Positions 46,969-56,270 are shown, numbered from the stretch's first letter. The stretch: DNA of 64,000 nucleotides from an uncultured Muribaculaceae bacterium (GCA_910587185.1 CAJULY010000001.1:62001-126000), one strand, 5' to 3'. The notes: a model not told the origin generated them from the letters alone. A program made the numbers and translations.

Positions 46969-47409
46969 ATGAAAAAGCTTATCGCGACTATTCTTCTGTC
47001 ACTCGCCGTAATCCTGCCTGCCATGGCCAGAGATGAGATCACGACGAATGTCAATGTACTCCCTGCGGCTGCCCAGACCATGCTGAAGAAATATTTCCCC
47101 AAAACAAAAGTCAATCATATAAAGATTGACAAAAAGACTTTTGGCGGCCGAGACTACGACGTCGTGCTGACAAACGGCACTGAAGTGGAATTTGATTCAG
47201 AAGGGAACTGGAAGGAGGTCAACTGCGGCATCAATCAGGTTCCGGCGGGACTAATACTCAAAAGTATTCAGAATTATGTCAAAAACAACTTCAAAGGTGC
47301 AAAAATAGTAAGCATAGAAGTTGAGAAGGACAAGTATGAACTGAAGCTTTCCAACGGGCTTGAAGCGGAATTCGACAGAGCCGGCAATTTCCGAAAAGTG
47401 GATTATTGA
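46969..47409 (+). CDS. PepSY-like (DUF2874) secreted protein
   Basis: A 146-residue periplasmic protein with a signal peptide ('LIATILLSLAVILPAMA'). It has two similar repeats of about 60 residues: each holds a helix, then a strand pair with 'DYDVVLTNGTEVEFDSEGNW' in the first and 'YELKLSNGLEAEFDRAGNF' in the second. This matches the PepSY-like DUF2874 group of Bacteroidetes, whose function is unknown. The gap to the DegT gene is 63 bases, with no clear promoter element, so co-transcription with ugd is possible. Confidence 0.87.
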   Translation: MKKLIATILLSLAVILPAMARDEITTNVNVLPAAAQTMLKKYFPKTKVNHIKIDKKTFGGRDYDVVLTNGTEVEFDSEGNWKEVNCGINQVPAGLILKSIQNYVKNNFKGAKIVSIEVEKDKYELKLSNGLEAEFDRAGNFRKVDY

Positions 47410-47453
47410 TTATTCTGAATGACGGCATAAATTATACCGACAATACCTTACAC

Positions 47454-47495
47454 CAATCGCCCCGTAGATCTATTCTTAGACTGACGGGGCGATTG
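47454..47495. terminator. bidirectional terminator between the PepSY-like gene and rpmH
   Basis: CAATCGCCCCGT (47454-47465) and ACGGGGCGATTG (47484-47495) are perfect 12-base arms with an 18-base loop. Flanks are only moderately T-rich on each strand. Confidence 0.75.
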
Positions 47496-47527
47496 ATATT
47501 TTGTAACCCGAGGTTTCCGCTCGGCAA

Positions 47528-47683
47528 TTACTTGCTGGCGATAGAGCAGCTGACGCTCAGACGCATGCGGCCTTTTGCACGACGGCGTGCAAGCACCTTG
47601 CGGCCATTGGCGGTTGACATACGTTCACGGAAACCATGCTTGTTAACTCTCTTTCTGTTAGAAGGTTGAAATGTTCTTTTCAT
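47528..47683 (-). CDS. rpmH: 50S ribosomal protein L34
   Basis: A 51-residue basic protein. It begins '[20 protein letters not shown]' and continues with the conserved '[19 protein letters not shown]', the complete L34 signature. Its C terminus '[13 protein letters not shown]' is an extension of several residues relative to E. coli L34. The gene is short and easily missed. In many bacteria it is next to rnpA and dnaA; here it stands alone between a PepSY-like gene and tyrA. Its promoter has TTG-N20-TAAATTTG at 47729-47759. Confidence 0.97.
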   Translation of the reverse strand: MKRTFQPSNRKRVNKHGFRERMSTANGRKVLARRRAKGRMRLSVSCSIASK

Positions 47684-47728
47684 TGCCGTATCTTATTTTT
47701 CGTTTCTGATTATTCACAATTCGGAGTG

Positions 47729-47759
47729 CAAATTTAGTCATTTTTCTCTATACTTGCAA
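47729..47759 (-). promoter_or_regulatory. promoter of rpmH
   Basis: On the minus strand TTG (47757-47759), 20 bases and TAAATTTG (47729-47736): an ideal Bacteroidetes promoter, about 46 bases upstream of the ATG. Confidence 0.7.
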
Positions 47760-47795
47760 AATTTTGCACTCAATATTCTGTTTACAATGAACGAG

Positions 47796-48569
47796 TCAGG
47801 CAAGATTGTGTCTGACGCCGTCGAGAAATCCTTTCATTGCCTCCGAGTCGCGGTTGGCTATGATTTTCTGCAGGCGTTCGAGCGTCTCGCTGATTTTAGA
47901 GAGCTGTTCCGGAGTATTAGGATTAAAAAGAATCTCCGAAAGCAGGAAATCGTCTTCGCTCATGAGCCCGCGGGCTATAGCCATGTGGCGCTTGAAGGTA
48001 GTTCCGGGAGCATCCTGATGTTTCATGACCGATCCGAACACCAGCGTCGAAGCGAAAGGTATCGAGAGCGAATATGCTATGGTCAGGTCATGTTCCGCAA
48101 AAGTATAATCTACGATATTCAAGTGAAGCCCTTCATACAGTTCGCGGAAAAATCCTCGACCTTCTTCTGATCCCTCCTTTATTATTATGGCATTCTCGTT
48201 GGCCAAATTGGATAGAGAGGCGAAAGTCGGACCGAACATCGGGTGTGTTGAAACAAAAGGATGTCCGCAGGAGGCGTAAAATTCCGGAAGGCCTGTCTTG
48301 ACCGAAGCAATGTCGCTCAACATACATGATTCAGGAATGTGTGGCAATATATTGCGGAATGCATCAAGAGTATGCTTGACGGTTACTGCGTTTATCACAA
48401 GATCAGGTGAAAACTCTTCCACTTCCTCCATAGAGGAAAAACGCAGAACTCCATAGGTGAAACGCAGACGCGAAGGATCCGTGTCTATCACAGCGACCTC
48501 GTGGCGAGGCTGCAGGAGATCGCTGAAAAAGGTCCCCATCTTTCCTGCGCCCAGTATCAGAATTTTCAT
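47796..48569 (-). CDS. tyrA: prephenate dehydrogenase
   Basis: A 257-residue enzyme that converts prephenate to 4-hydroxyphenylpyruvate for tyrosine. The NAD site is 'ILILGAGKMGTFFSDLL' (residues 3-19). The catalytic His lies in 'PFVSTHPMFGPTFAS' (about residues 103-117), with a further conserved 'VDYTFAEHDLTIAYSLS'. No fused chorismate mutase or ACT domain is present; the mutase is on the upstream DAHP synthase protein. It is last in the operon, 14 bases after aroF/CM. The protein is short at the C terminus compared with bifunctional TyrA. Confidence 0.94.
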   Translation of the reverse strand: MKILILGAGKMGTFFSDLLQPRHEVAVIDTDPSRLRFTYGVLRFSSMEEVEEFSPDLVINAVTVKHTLDAFRNILPHIPESCMLSDIASVKTGLPEFYASCGHPFVSTHPMFGPTFASLSNLANENAIIIKEGSEEGRGFFRELYEGLHLNIVDYTFAEHDLTIAYSLSIPFASTLVFGSVMKHQDAPGTTFKRHMAIARGLMSEDDFLLSEILFNPNTPEQLSKISETLERLQKIIANRDSEAMKGFLDGVRHNLA

Positions 48570-48583
48570 AATAAATCGGGCTG

Positions 48584-49666
48584 TCAGTCAATAGGTTTAC
48601 GATCGTTTATCACCTCAATCTGCTGGCGCACGGACTCATCGTGGATTGCAAGAAAGAGAGTGCGGAGAAATTCTGCTCCCATGCCCATTTCCTCGCCTAA
48701 TTTTATCCGTGAGCGCATTATGTCGTTATAACGTCCGGCCTGAACTGCGCTCATGCGGTGTTCGCGCTTGTACTGTCCTATCTGTCGGCTGATTCCCATT
48801 CTCTTGGAAAGAACTTCGAGAAGTTCATTGTCGATTCCGTCGATATGCTGGCGCAACAACTGGAGGGATTCGGTGGTCTGCTTCGAATCGCGGACCACGA
48901 GCGTACCCAGAATAAAATTGAGTATCTCAGGCGTGATCTGCTGCGCGGCATCGCTCCACGCCGAGTCGGGGCTGCAGTGCGATTCCACTATCAGGCCATT
49001 GAATCCCATGTCCATGGCCTGTTGCGACAGAGGAGCTATCAATTCGCGTTTTCCCCCGATATGGGAAGGGTCACATACAATCGGGAGCGACGGATAGCGC
49101 AGACGCAGTTCTACGGGAATATGCCATTCGGGCATATTGCGGTAAAGATGTTTTCCGTATGATGAAAAGCCACGGTGTATAGCGCCTATGCGATGAATGC
49201 CGGCATTATATATGCGTTGCATGGCTCCGATCCAGAGTTCAAGGTCAGGATTGACAGGATTTTTGACCATGACAGGCACATTGGCGCCATGTTCGGCCAG
49301 GGTGTCAGCTATCTCCTGGACGGCGAAAGGATTGGCCGTGGTACGCGCACCTATCCAAAGCACATCGATTCCCGCTTTCAGAGCCTCTTCAACGTGATGG
49401 CGGTTCGCTACCTCTGTGGCAAGCAGCATGCCGGTTTCTTCGCGCACTTCGCGCATCCATTCCAGACCTTCCGACCCCACGCCCTCAAAGCCTCCGGGCT
49501 TGGTTCGCGGTTTCCAGATTCCGGCTCGGAACACTTTTATTCCATACTGGGCAAGCTGACGGGCGGTGTCAAGCACCTGTTCACGGGTCTCGGCGCTGCA
49601 GGGGCCGGCAATCACAAGCGACTGGCGGTCAGTCAGCTGAGGAAAGATTGGTTGTATATCAGTCAT
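48584..49666 (-). CDS. bifunctional DAHP synthase/chorismate mutase
   Basis: A 360-residue fusion. Residues 1-265 are a KDO8P-type (I-beta) DAHP synthase with 'VIAGPCSAETREQVL', 'LWIGARTTANPFAVQEI' and 'IVCDPSHIGGKRE', the first step of the shikimate pathway. Residues 275-355 form an AroQ-type chorismate mutase ('IDGIDNELLEVLSKRMGISR'). The start at 49666 is preferred over an upstream frame because it begins the conserved region after 26 bases from the aminotransferase stop. Located in the hisS-pheA-aminotransferase-aroF-tyrA operon, it commits carbon to aromatic synthesis and channels chorismate to prephenate. Confidence 0.94.
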   Translation of the reverse strand: MTDIQPIFPQLTDRQSLVIAGPCSAETREQVLDTARQLAQYGIKVFRAGIWKPRTKPGGFEGVGSEGLEWMREVREETGMLLATEVANRHHVEEALKAGIDVLWIGARTTANPFAVQEIADTLAEHGANVPVMVKNPVNPDLELWIGAMQRIYNAGIHRIGAIHRGFSSYGKHLYRNMPEWHIPVELRLRYPSLPIVCDPSHIGGKRELIAPLSQQAMDMGFNGLIVESHCSPDSAWSDAAQQITPEILNFILGTLVVRDSKQTTESLQLLRQHIDGIDNELLEVLSKRMGISRQIGQYKREHRMSAVQAGRYNDIMRSRIKLGEEMGMGAEFLRTLFLAIHDESVRQQIEVINDRKPID

Positions 49667-49692
49667 TTTATTTATTATTGTTTGTCTTAGTT

Positions 49693-50874
49693 TCAATCAT
49701 TTATTCTCCGCAGAGCCTCCCGAAGATTATCTTCGGTAGCGCATAGCGATATGCGTATATATCTGTCACCGTTGTCGCCGAAAATGAACCCGGGAGCTAT
49801 GAACACTCGCTTTTCATACAAAAGGCGGTCGGCCATTTTCTCGCTGTTCTCTTCGTTTTCAGGAATCCGTCCCCAAAGGAAAAGCCCTGTCTGGGCCGGA
49901 TCAAAAGTACACCCGAGAGCTGCCATTATCTTCTCGGCGACTTCACGACGCCGCGCATATACGGCATTAAGTTCCTCATACCATTCATCTCCGAGATGAA
50001 GCGCCTTGGCTGCGGCCGCCATGACGGGACGGAACTGACCGGAATCGACATTTGACTTGACTTTGAGCACCCAGCTGACAAAGCGTGGATTCGAGGTCAG
50101 CATAGCCACGCGCCACCCGGCCATATTATGGCTTTTGCTCAGGGAATTCAGTTCGATCGCTATCTCTTTCGCCCCCGGAATCTGCATGATGCTCATGGGG
50201 CGTTGTCGGTTGAGGATGAAGCTGTAAGGGTTGTCGTGGGCTATGACAATATTATGCCGTTTCCCGAAATCGACCAAGCGGCGGAAAAGATCGGCATCAG
50301 CAGGCGTACCTGTCGGCATGTGGGGGTAATTGACCCACATGAGCTTTATCTTTTCAAGAGGCAGCTTCTCGAGCTCATCGAAATCGGGGAACCATCCGTT
50401 TTCCGGTTTAAGGTCATATTTGAACACCTCGGCCTGCACGAGCCGGGCAGCGGAGGTGTAAGTGGGATAACCGGGATCAGGCACAAGAACCCCGTCGCCG
50501 GGATTGAGGAAAGTAAGATCCACATGCATTATTCCCTCTTTCGAACCTATAAGCGGCAGAATTTCTGTGGAAGGATCGAGAGCGACCCCGTAATGTTGGC
50601 CGTACCATTCGGAGAAAGCCTCCCGCAATTCAGGCAAACCGGTTGAAATCTGATAGGAATGTGCGTTGGGAAGATGTGCCACGGAGCATAGTGTCTCTAT
50701 CACTTCCGAATGAGGGGGCCGGTCAGGACCACCTATTCCGAGCGATACGATATCGCGGCCTTCGGCATTAAGCCTGGCCACCTCCCGCAGACGCCGTGAG
50801 AAGTAGTATTCCCGGATCTCATTGACCCTGTCGGCGGGAACTATTGACGGAACAGAAGTATTATCAGTATTCAT
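49693..50874 (-). CDS. class I/II PLP aminotransferase, probably aromatic-amino-acid type
   Basis: A 393-residue fold-type I aminotransferase. The PLP Lys is in 'ELNSLSKSHNMAGWRVAML' (about residues 240-258), with the Asn/Asp region 'WVNYPHMPTGTPAD' and the C-terminal Arg in 'YIRISLCATEDNL'. Given its place between pheA and the DAHP synthase/chorismate mutase, it most likely transaminates phenylpyruvate and 4-hydroxyphenylpyruvate; LL-diaminopimelate aminotransferase-like enzymes share this fold, so substrate range is inference. Its start overlaps the pheA stop by 11 bases. Confidence 0.87.
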   Translation of the reverse strand: MNTDNTSVPSIVPADRVNEIREYYFSRRLREVARLNAEGRDIVSLGIGGPDRPPHSEVIETLCSVAHLPNAHSYQISTGLPELREAFSEWYGQHYGVALDPSTEILPLIGSKEGIMHVDLTFLNPGDGVLVPDPGYPTYTSAARLVQAEVFKYDLKPENGWFPDFDELEKLPLEKIKLMWVNYPHMPTGTPADADLFRRLVDFGKRHNIVIAHDNPYSFILNRQRPMSIMQIPGAKEIAIELNSLSKSHNMAGWRVAMLTSNPRFVSWVLKVKSNVDSGQFRPVMAAAAKALHLGDEWYEELNAVYARRREVAEKIMAALGCTFDPAQTGLFLWGRIPENEENSEKMADRLLYEKRVFIAPGFIFGDNGDRYIRISLCATEDNLREALRRIND

Positions 50875-51724
50875 TGATGCACTGGCGATATTCGCCGAGA
50901 GTTTTAAAATCAGTTATAAGCGGACGCACGGCATCTATCGCCTGAAGATAGCGGGCGTAACTGTCGAACGTGAGATCGACATAAAAACGATATTGCCATT
51001 CGCGGCCAATTATGGGCATTGACTGGATTTTCGAGAGATTCATCTCATAGAATGAAAGTATTGTCAACACCTTTGAAAGCGCCCCTTGGGTGTGGGGCAA
51101 AGTGAAGACAATGGAGGCTTTGTCAAGTTCTTCGTCGCGCGGCTTGAGCTCCGGTGCGGTCAATGGATCGGCCAGAATCAGGAATCGTGTGAAGTTGCGC
51201 TTGTTGGTCTCTATTCCTTCCGCCAGTATATCGAGCCCGTAGAGTTCGGCGGCATAACGGCCGCAGACAGCCGCATGGCCTTTCAGTGCGTCGCGGGATA
51301 TCATCAGAGCGCTTCCCGCAGTATCGAACGTTTCGATCATTTTCATGCGGGGATAGGCCCGAAGGAACTGCTCGCACTGCATCAGGGCCATCGGGTGGGA
51401 GTTGACTTCGAAAATATCGTCGGTAGTCTGCCCCGGAAGGGCGGCAAGGGTGTGGGATATACGCATCTTGTGCTCCCCGACTATAGTCAGAGAACTGCGG
51501 CGCAGAAGTTCGTGATTCTGCAGAAGAGCGCCCGCTATGGTATTCTCTATGGCCATTATCCCTATGAGCGACGGATCTGTGTCGAGCCGCGCCATCATGT
51601 CCTGAAACGTGTCACACGGCAAAGTTTCAACCTCGTCCTGCGGATGATGCAGTTCGAAATACTGACGTGCCGCCGCATCGTGATAACATCCGGCCACACC
51701 CTGTATGGTCACCGTATGTTTCAT
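50864..51724 (-). CDS. pheA: prephenate dehydratase
   Basis: A 286-residue enzyme that converts prephenate to phenylpyruvate. The catalytic domain has '[19 protein letters not shown]' (about residues 55-73) and the Thr-Arg-Phe motif 'NFTRFLIL' (about 177-184). A C-terminal ACT domain follows: '[19 protein letters not shown]' and then '[11 protein letters not shown]'. The ESRP tetrapeptide that binds phenylalanine in many PheA proteins is replaced by QSMP. It overlaps hisS by four bases and the aminotransferase by 11. Confidence 0.95.
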   Translation of the reverse strand: MKHTVTIQGVAGCYHDAAARQYFELHHPQDEVETLPCDTFQDMMARLDTDPSLIGIMAIENTIAGALLQNHELLRRSSLTIVGEHKMRISHTLAALPGQTTDDIFEVNSHPMALMQCEQFLRAYPRMKMIETFDTAGSALMISRDALKGHAAVCGRYAAELYGLDILAEGIETNKRNFTRFLILADPLTAPELKPRDEELDKASIVFTLPHTQGALSKVLTILSFYEMNLSKIQSMPIIGREWQYRFYVDLTFDSYARYLQAIDAVRPLITDFKTLGEYRQCINEY

Positions 51725-53091
51725 CTGGCGTTACCTTTTCCAATAACTTCTATGGCTTCGGCGGGAGTCAGAAGCTGCTGCTCGCCTGTGGCCATATTCT
51801 TCAGCGTCAGCTTGCCTTCGGCCATCTCCGTTTCTCCAACGATTGCCACGAAGGGGATGGAGAGCGCGTCGGCTCGTCCCATCTGTTTTTTCATCTTTGA
51901 GCAGTCGGGATAAATCTCGCCCCTGATTCCGGCCTCTCTCATCTGTTTAAGCATCTTCATGGCTGCTGCGGTTTCCGCTTTGCCAAAATTGACAAACATG
52001 ACCTGAGTACCCGAAGCGGCTTCGGATGGATAGAGATCAAGAGCGTTCAGAACATCATAAATGCGGTCGGCACCGAAAGAGATTCCGACACCCGACAGAC
52101 CGGGCATGCCGAACACCCCCGTCAGATTGTCATAGCGGCCGCCTCCGGTTATACTTCCGATCTCAACATCGCGGGCTTTCACCTCTATGATAGTCCCCGT
52201 GTAATAATTGAGTCCGCGGGCAAGCGAAACATCAAGTTCAAGAATAGCTTTCAGGCCCAAAGCCTCTACGCCGGAAATAACCTCGCGCAGTTCCGCTATT
52301 CCCTGCATGGCCGTTTCGCTGGCGGCAAGAGTCGATTCGAGTTGATCGAGACGTTCAGCCGTAGTGCCCGAAATAGCAATAACCGGTTTCAGACGTTCTA
52401 TCTGATCGCAGTCAAGACCGCGTTCACCAAGTTCACCGCAGACATTTTCAAGACCGATCTTGTCAATTTTGTCAATGGCGACAGTAATGTCGATCAGCTT
52501 ATCGGGCGCTCCGATGAATTCCGCAATTCCGGAAAGGACTTTGCGGTTGTTGAGTTTTATGATTATATTGACTCCGAGACGGGCAAAAACTTCATCTACA
52601 AGCTGCAACAACTCAATTTCGTTAACCAGCGAGTCTGAGCCGACGACATCGGCGTCACACTGATAGAATTCCCTGTAACGCCCTTTCTGAGGACGGTCAG
52701 CACGCCACACAGGCTGAATCTGAAAACGCTTGAAAGGCATCTGCAGCTCGTTACGGTGCTGCACGACAAAACGGGCGAAAGGCACTGTCAGGTCATAACG
52801 CAACCCTTTCTCGCAGATTTTGGAAGTCAGATGCAGAGCATCACGCTCTTCAATAAGTTTTTCATCTACTCCGCGCAGAAAATCTCCGGAATTAAGTATC
52901 TTGAACAATAATTTGTCGCCTTCCTCTCCATATTTTCCCATCAATGTGGAAAGGTTCTCCATTGCCGGTGTCTCGATCTGGCTGAACCCATAGAGCGCGA
53001 AAACTGAACGTATTGTAGAAAAGATATAATTACGGCGTGCCATTTCGACAGGTCCGAAATCACGCGTGCCTTTAGGAATGGATGGTTTCAT
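51721..53091 (-). CDS. hisS: histidyl-tRNA synthetase
   Basis: A 456-residue class II synthetase. Motif 1 lies near the start ('[20 protein letters not shown]'), motif 2 is '[20 protein letters not shown]' (about residues 113-132), and the histidine A motif is '[19 protein letters not shown]' (about 278-296). Motif 3 is '[11 protein letters not shown]'. It heads an operon with the phenylalanine/tyrosine genes, overlapping pheA by four bases. The likely promoter TAACTTTG lies at 53276-53283, leaving a leader of about 180 bases. Confidence 0.97.
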   Translation of the reverse strand: MKPSIPKGTRDFGPVEMARRNYIFSTIRSVFALYGFSQIETPAMENLSTLMGKYGEEGDKLLFKILNSGDFLRGVDEKLIEERDALHLTSKICEKGLRYDLTVPFARFVVQHRNELQMPFKRFQIQPVWRADRPQKGRYREFYQCDADVVGSDSLVNEIELLQLVDEVFARLGVNIIIKLNNRKVLSGIAEFIGAPDKLIDITVAIDKIDKIGLENVCGELGERGLDCDQIERLKPVIAISGTTAERLDQLESTLAASETAMQGIAELREVISGVEALGLKAILELDVSLARGLNYYTGTIIEVKARDVEIGSITGGGRYDNLTGVFGMPGLSGVGISFGADRIYDVLNALDLYPSEAASGTQVMFVNFGKAETAAAMKMLKQMREAGIRGEIYPDCSKMKKQMGRADALSIPFVAIVGETEMAEGKLTLKNMATGEQQLLTPAEAIEVIGKGNAR

Positions 53092-53275
53092 TTTATATCA
53101 TTAAATTTTTATTGAACCGGCATTTATCGGTGCCGAAAAATCTGATTGGAATATTTTAAAGCCGAGACATAGCATGACAGTATCGTTTCTGAAAAAAATC
53201 GGGAACGCATGCTTTACAGCTTCTAACTGACGTCTCATTATTACTATATAATATTATGGTGCGCTTAGCAACCCA

Positions 53276-53283
53276 CAAAGTTA
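53276..53283 (-). promoter_or_regulatory. -7 element of the hisS operon
   Basis: The minus strand reads TAACTTTG, a perfect match, about 185 bases before ATG 53091. Confidence 0.5.
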
Positions 53284-53373
53284 AGCATTTTCCTCCGATT
53301 TGAGAGACTCAAATGAGAAGGCAGACAACAAAAAAATGAAAAAAACACGAAAAAAAATACGATTTTTGCATAA

Positions 53374-53408
53374 TTGAATAAATATACGGGATTAATGTAG
53401 TAAATTTG
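53374..53408 (+). promoter_or_regulatory. promoter of the arginine operon
   Basis: TAAATTTG (53401-53408) is a perfect -7 element; TTG at 53374-53376 is the nearest -33 candidate with a long 24-base spacer. The spacer begins with TTGAATAAATAT, similar to half of an E. coli-type ARG box, a weak hint of arginine control. Confidence 0.55.
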
Positions 53409-53450
53409 TGGCCGAAAAAGTGATTGATACAAGCATCACATCAAACAAAG

Positions 53451-54071
53451 ATGAAAGAAACAGAAATCTCAGTGGAATTTGCTCAAGAAGAGCACGCTAA
53501 ATACGCAGAACGAATTTGCACTCTCATCTACGAATCCGCTCTACAGCGTGGCACGGGCATCGCTCGCCGCAGTAACGAATATATCGCATCCAAAATCACA
53601 GGCGGAAAAGCGGTTGTTGCACTTGAAGGCGAGAAGCTCGTAGGCTTCAGCTACATCGAGTCATGGGGTCATGGAGACTATGTGGCCACTTCCGGACTGA
53701 TCGTGGATCCCGACTACCGCAATCTCGGCCTTGCACGACGAATAAAAGAAAAGACTTTCGAACTTGCACGCATGCGCTTCCCCTTTGCCAAGATTTTCAG
53801 CATCACGACTTCTCTTCCGGTCATGAAACTCAATTCACGCATGGGCTACAAGCCGGTCACTTTCTCCGAACTGACGGACGATGAAGAATTCTGGCAGGGA
53901 TGCAAAGGATGCATCAACTATGACATCCTGCAGCGTAACAACCGCCGCATGTGTCTCTGCACCGGTATGCTCTTCGACCCGAAACAGCCATTGCCCTCCA
54001 ATACCGCAGCCACACCATATCTGATGATGCTACGCAACAAACTATCAAAAATTTTCAGAATCAAACACTAA
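53451..54071 (+). CDS. GNAT acyltransferase heading the arginine operon, four-Cys type
   Basis: A 206-residue acyltransferase. The GNAT core has the strand 'KLVGFSYIESWG' and the acyl-CoA loop 'VDPDYRNLGLARRIKEK' (about residues 85-101), then 'MKLNSRMGYKPVTFSE'. After it come C151-x2-C154 and C168-x-C170 ('FWQGCKGC' and 'RMCLCTGML'), which may bind zinc. Upstream frame is ignored because the ATG follows the promoter by 42 bases. It is 14 bases from argG, and all other arginine steps lie behind it except a first acylating enzyme, so it is a candidate for N-acyl- (probably succinyl-) glutamate synthase. The assignment is inference. Confidence 0.85.
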   Translation: MKETEISVEFAQEEHAKYAERICTLIYESALQRGTGIARRSNEYIASKITGGKAVVALEGEKLVGFSYIESWGHGDYVATSGLIVDPDYRNLGLARRIKEKTFELARMRFPFAKIFSITTSLPVMKLNSRMGYKPVTFSELTDDEEFWQGCKGCINYDILQRNNRRMCLCTGMLFDPKQPLPSNTAATPYLMMLRNKLSKIFRIKH

Positions 54072-54085
54072 AAACAGCATAGAAA

Positions 54086-55300
54086 ATGGAAAATAAAAAG
54101 AAAGTTGTTCTGGCTTTCAGCGGAGGCCTCGACACATCATTCTGCGCAAAGTATCTTTCTGAGACTCTCGGATACGAGGTCCACACAGCCATAGCCAACA
54201 CGGGAGGTTTTTCTGAAGAAGAACTCCACAATATAGAAGCACGTTCCAAGGCTCTCGGAGCCGCAAGCCACGCCACCCTTGACGTGACGGGCGAATATTA
54301 CGACAAGAGCATCCGCTATATGATAGCCGGAAATGTGCTCCGCAACGGAACTTACCCCATCTCCGTCTCTTCCGAACGTATATTCCAGGCAATCGCCATC
54401 ATTGAATATGCGAAAAAAATCGGTGCTGACGCAGTGGCCCACGGTTCGACCGGAGCCGGCAACGACCAGGTTCGTTTCGACCTGACTTTCCAGATTCTCG
54501 CTCCTGAGATTGAGATAATCACCCCCACCCGCGACATGAACCTCACCCGCGAATATGAGATCGATTTCCTGAAGAAACACGGAATTGAAGCCGACTTCAA
54601 AAAGCTCGAATACTCCATCAACAAAGGCCTCTGGGGAACAAGCATCGGTGGCAAGGAGACTCTTCATTCCGAACAGACGCTGCCCGAAGAGGCATATCCG
54701 AGCCAGGTTACCTGCACTGCTCCGGAAACCCTTTCGATCACTTTTGAAAAAGGCGAGCCGGTCGCAGTCAACGGCAAGGAAATAGCCGACCGCATCGAGG
54801 CGATTCGCACCATAGAAGCTATCGGCTCCAAATTCGGCATAGGACGCGACATGCACATAGGTGACACTATCATCGGCATCAAGGGACGCGTAGGTTTCGA
54901 AGCCGCCGCTCCCATACTTATCATCGCCGCTCATAAAATGCTCGAGAAACATACCCTGACCAAATGGCAGCTTTACTGGAAGGATCAGATTGGAACATGG
55001 TATGGCATATTCCTCCACGAAGCGCAATATCTCGATCCTGTCATGCGCGACATGGAGGCATTCCTTGAAAGCACGCAGAAACATGTGACCGGAACCGTCA
55101 CCATCGAGCTCCGTCCCTACAGCTATACTCTCGTGGGAGTGGATTCAAAATATGACCTGATGAAGACAGACTTCGGTGAATACGGCGAACAGAACCGCGC
55201 ATGGACTGCCGATGATGTCAAAGGGTTCACCACTATAATGGGCAACCCGATGAAGATTTATTACAATGTGACTAACCGCGCCGAAAACAAAGAGAAATGA
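54086..55300 (+). CDS. argG: argininosuccinate synthase
   Basis: A 404-residue enzyme that joins citrulline and aspartate at the cost of ATP to AMP. The pyrophosphatase loop is 'VVLAFSGGLDTSFCAKYL' (residues 7-24), and 'AHGSTGAGNDQVRFD' (about 118-132) is the citrulline/aspartate site. Length is normal. The gene begins 14 bases after the GNAT and overlaps argC by four bases (ATGA). Confidence 0.97.
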   Translation: MENKKKVVLAFSGGLDTSFCAKYLSETLGYEVHTAIANTGGFSEEELHNIEARSKALGAASHATLDVTGEYYDKSIRYMIAGNVLRNGTYPISVSSERIFQAIAIIEYAKKIGADAVAHGSTGAGNDQVRFDLTFQILAPEIEIITPTRDMNLTREYEIDFLKKHGIEADFKKLEYSINKGLWGTSIGGKETLHSEQTLPEEAYPSQVTCTAPETLSITFEKGEPVAVNGKEIADRIEAIRTIEAIGSKFGIGRDMHIGDTIIGIKGRVGFEAAAPILIIAAHKMLEKHTLTKWQLYWKDQIGTWYGIFLHEAQYLDPVMRDMEAFLESTQKHVTGTVTIELRPYSYTLVGVDSKYDLMKTDFGEYGEQNRAWTADDVKGFTTIMGNPMKIYYNVTNRAENKEK

Positions 55301-56259
55301 TCAGGACAGGCATCATAGGGGGCGCCGGCTATACTGCCGGAGAGCTCATTCGTCTGCTCGTCAATCACCCGGAGGCTGAGATCGTCTTTGTCAACTCGCA
55401 AAGCAATGCCGGCAATCCCCTCACCTACGTTCATGAGGGACTTGTAGGCGACACTGACATGAAATTCACCGACAGCTGCGACCTGAATTCCATTGATTGC
55501 CTCTTCCTCTGCTCGGGCCATGGCGAAAGCAGCCGTTTCTGGGAAAGCCACGAGATTCCGGCCGGACTGAAAATCATTGACCTCGCTCAGGATTACCGCA
55601 ATGAATCGAACGGATACGTATATGGACTTCCGGAAATAAACTTCTCGAGGATTGCGGCAAGTGACCGGGTTGCCAACCCCGGCTGTTATGCTACGGCCAT
55701 CCAGCTCGCCCTGCTTCCTCTCGCTTCGGCCGGACTGCTTCAGTCAGATGTCCATATCAACGGGATAACAGGCTCAACGGGCGCGGGAGTCAAACCGACA
55801 TTCTCAACCCATTTCAGCTGGCGCAACTCAAACATGTCGGTCTATAAAGTCTTCGAGCATCAGCATCTTCTTGAAATCAACCGCACATTGCGGAAACTGA
55901 TGCCGGATATGAAATCCACTCTTGAATTCATTCCGATGCGCGGAGATTTCGCACGCGGCATTTTCGCCACGCTGACGATAAAATGCGATGAGAGTATAGA
56001 AAATCTCAACCGTCTGTACTCCGATTTCTATAAGGACGCGCCTTTCGTCCATCTCTCCCCTAAAAGCCTTGACCTGAAACAGGTGGTCAACACTAACAAA
56101 TGCCTTCTGTGGCTTGAAAAGCATGATGACAGCCTTGTCATACTGTGCGCGATTGACAACCTGCTCAAAGGAGCTTCGGGACAGGCACTGCAAAACATGA
56201 ACATAATGTTCGGACTTGACCAGACGTCAGGACTGCGTCTGAAAGCCTCGGCATTCTAA
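55297..56259 (+). CDS. argC: N-acyl-gamma-glutamyl-phosphate reductase
   Basis: A 320-residue NADPH enzyme that reduces the acylglutamyl phosphate to the semialdehyde. The nucleotide site is 'GIIGGAGYTAGELIRLL' (residues 5-21), and the catalytic Cys is in 'VANPGCYATAIQLALLPL' (about residues 125-142). In this lineage the acyl group is probably succinyl, inferred from the transcarbamylase downstream. It is short compared with the roughly 340-residue E. coli type. It overlaps argG by four bases; argD follows after 11. Confidence 0.96.
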   Translation: MIRTGIIGGAGYTAGELIRLLVNHPEAEIVFVNSQSNAGNPLTYVHEGLVGDTDMKFTDSCDLNSIDCLFLCSGHGESSRFWESHEIPAGLKIIDLAQDYRNESNGYVYGLPEINFSRIAASDRVANPGCYATAIQLALLPLASAGLLQSDVHINGITGSTGAGVKPTFSTHFSWRNSNMSVYKVFEHQHLLEINRTLRKLMPDMKSTLEFIPMRGDFARGIFATLTIKCDESIENLNRLYSDFYKDAPFVHLSPKSLDLKQVVNTNKCLLWLEKHDDSLVILCAIDNLLKGASGQALQNMNIMFGLDQTSGLRLKASAF

Positions 56260-56270
56260 AAGACAGGAAT

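Larger units (their letters stand above)
53092..53450. other. divergent intergenic region between hisS and the arginine operon
   Basis: About 360 bases with no gene. It holds a hisS leader (53092-53275), which includes a small dyad (CCGGCA at 53117-53122 and TGCCG at 53131-53135), the two promoters, and A tracts (about 53330-53358) just upstream of the arginine promoter that could bend DNA or aid RNA polymerase. No T-box or tRNA-like structure was recognised. Confidence 0.6.

Noticed and set aside
47406..47669. 87-codon plus-strand frame after the PepSY-like gene
   Set aside because: It runs across the terminator and is antisense to rpmH.
53092..53275. T-box riboswitch in the hisS leader
   Set aside because: No T-box sequence or specifier stem is visible, and T-boxes are not typical of Bacteroidetes.
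54137..55084. 315-codon frame on the minus strand over argG
   Set aside because: Although long, it mirrors argG codons exactly and resembles no protein; argG is certain.
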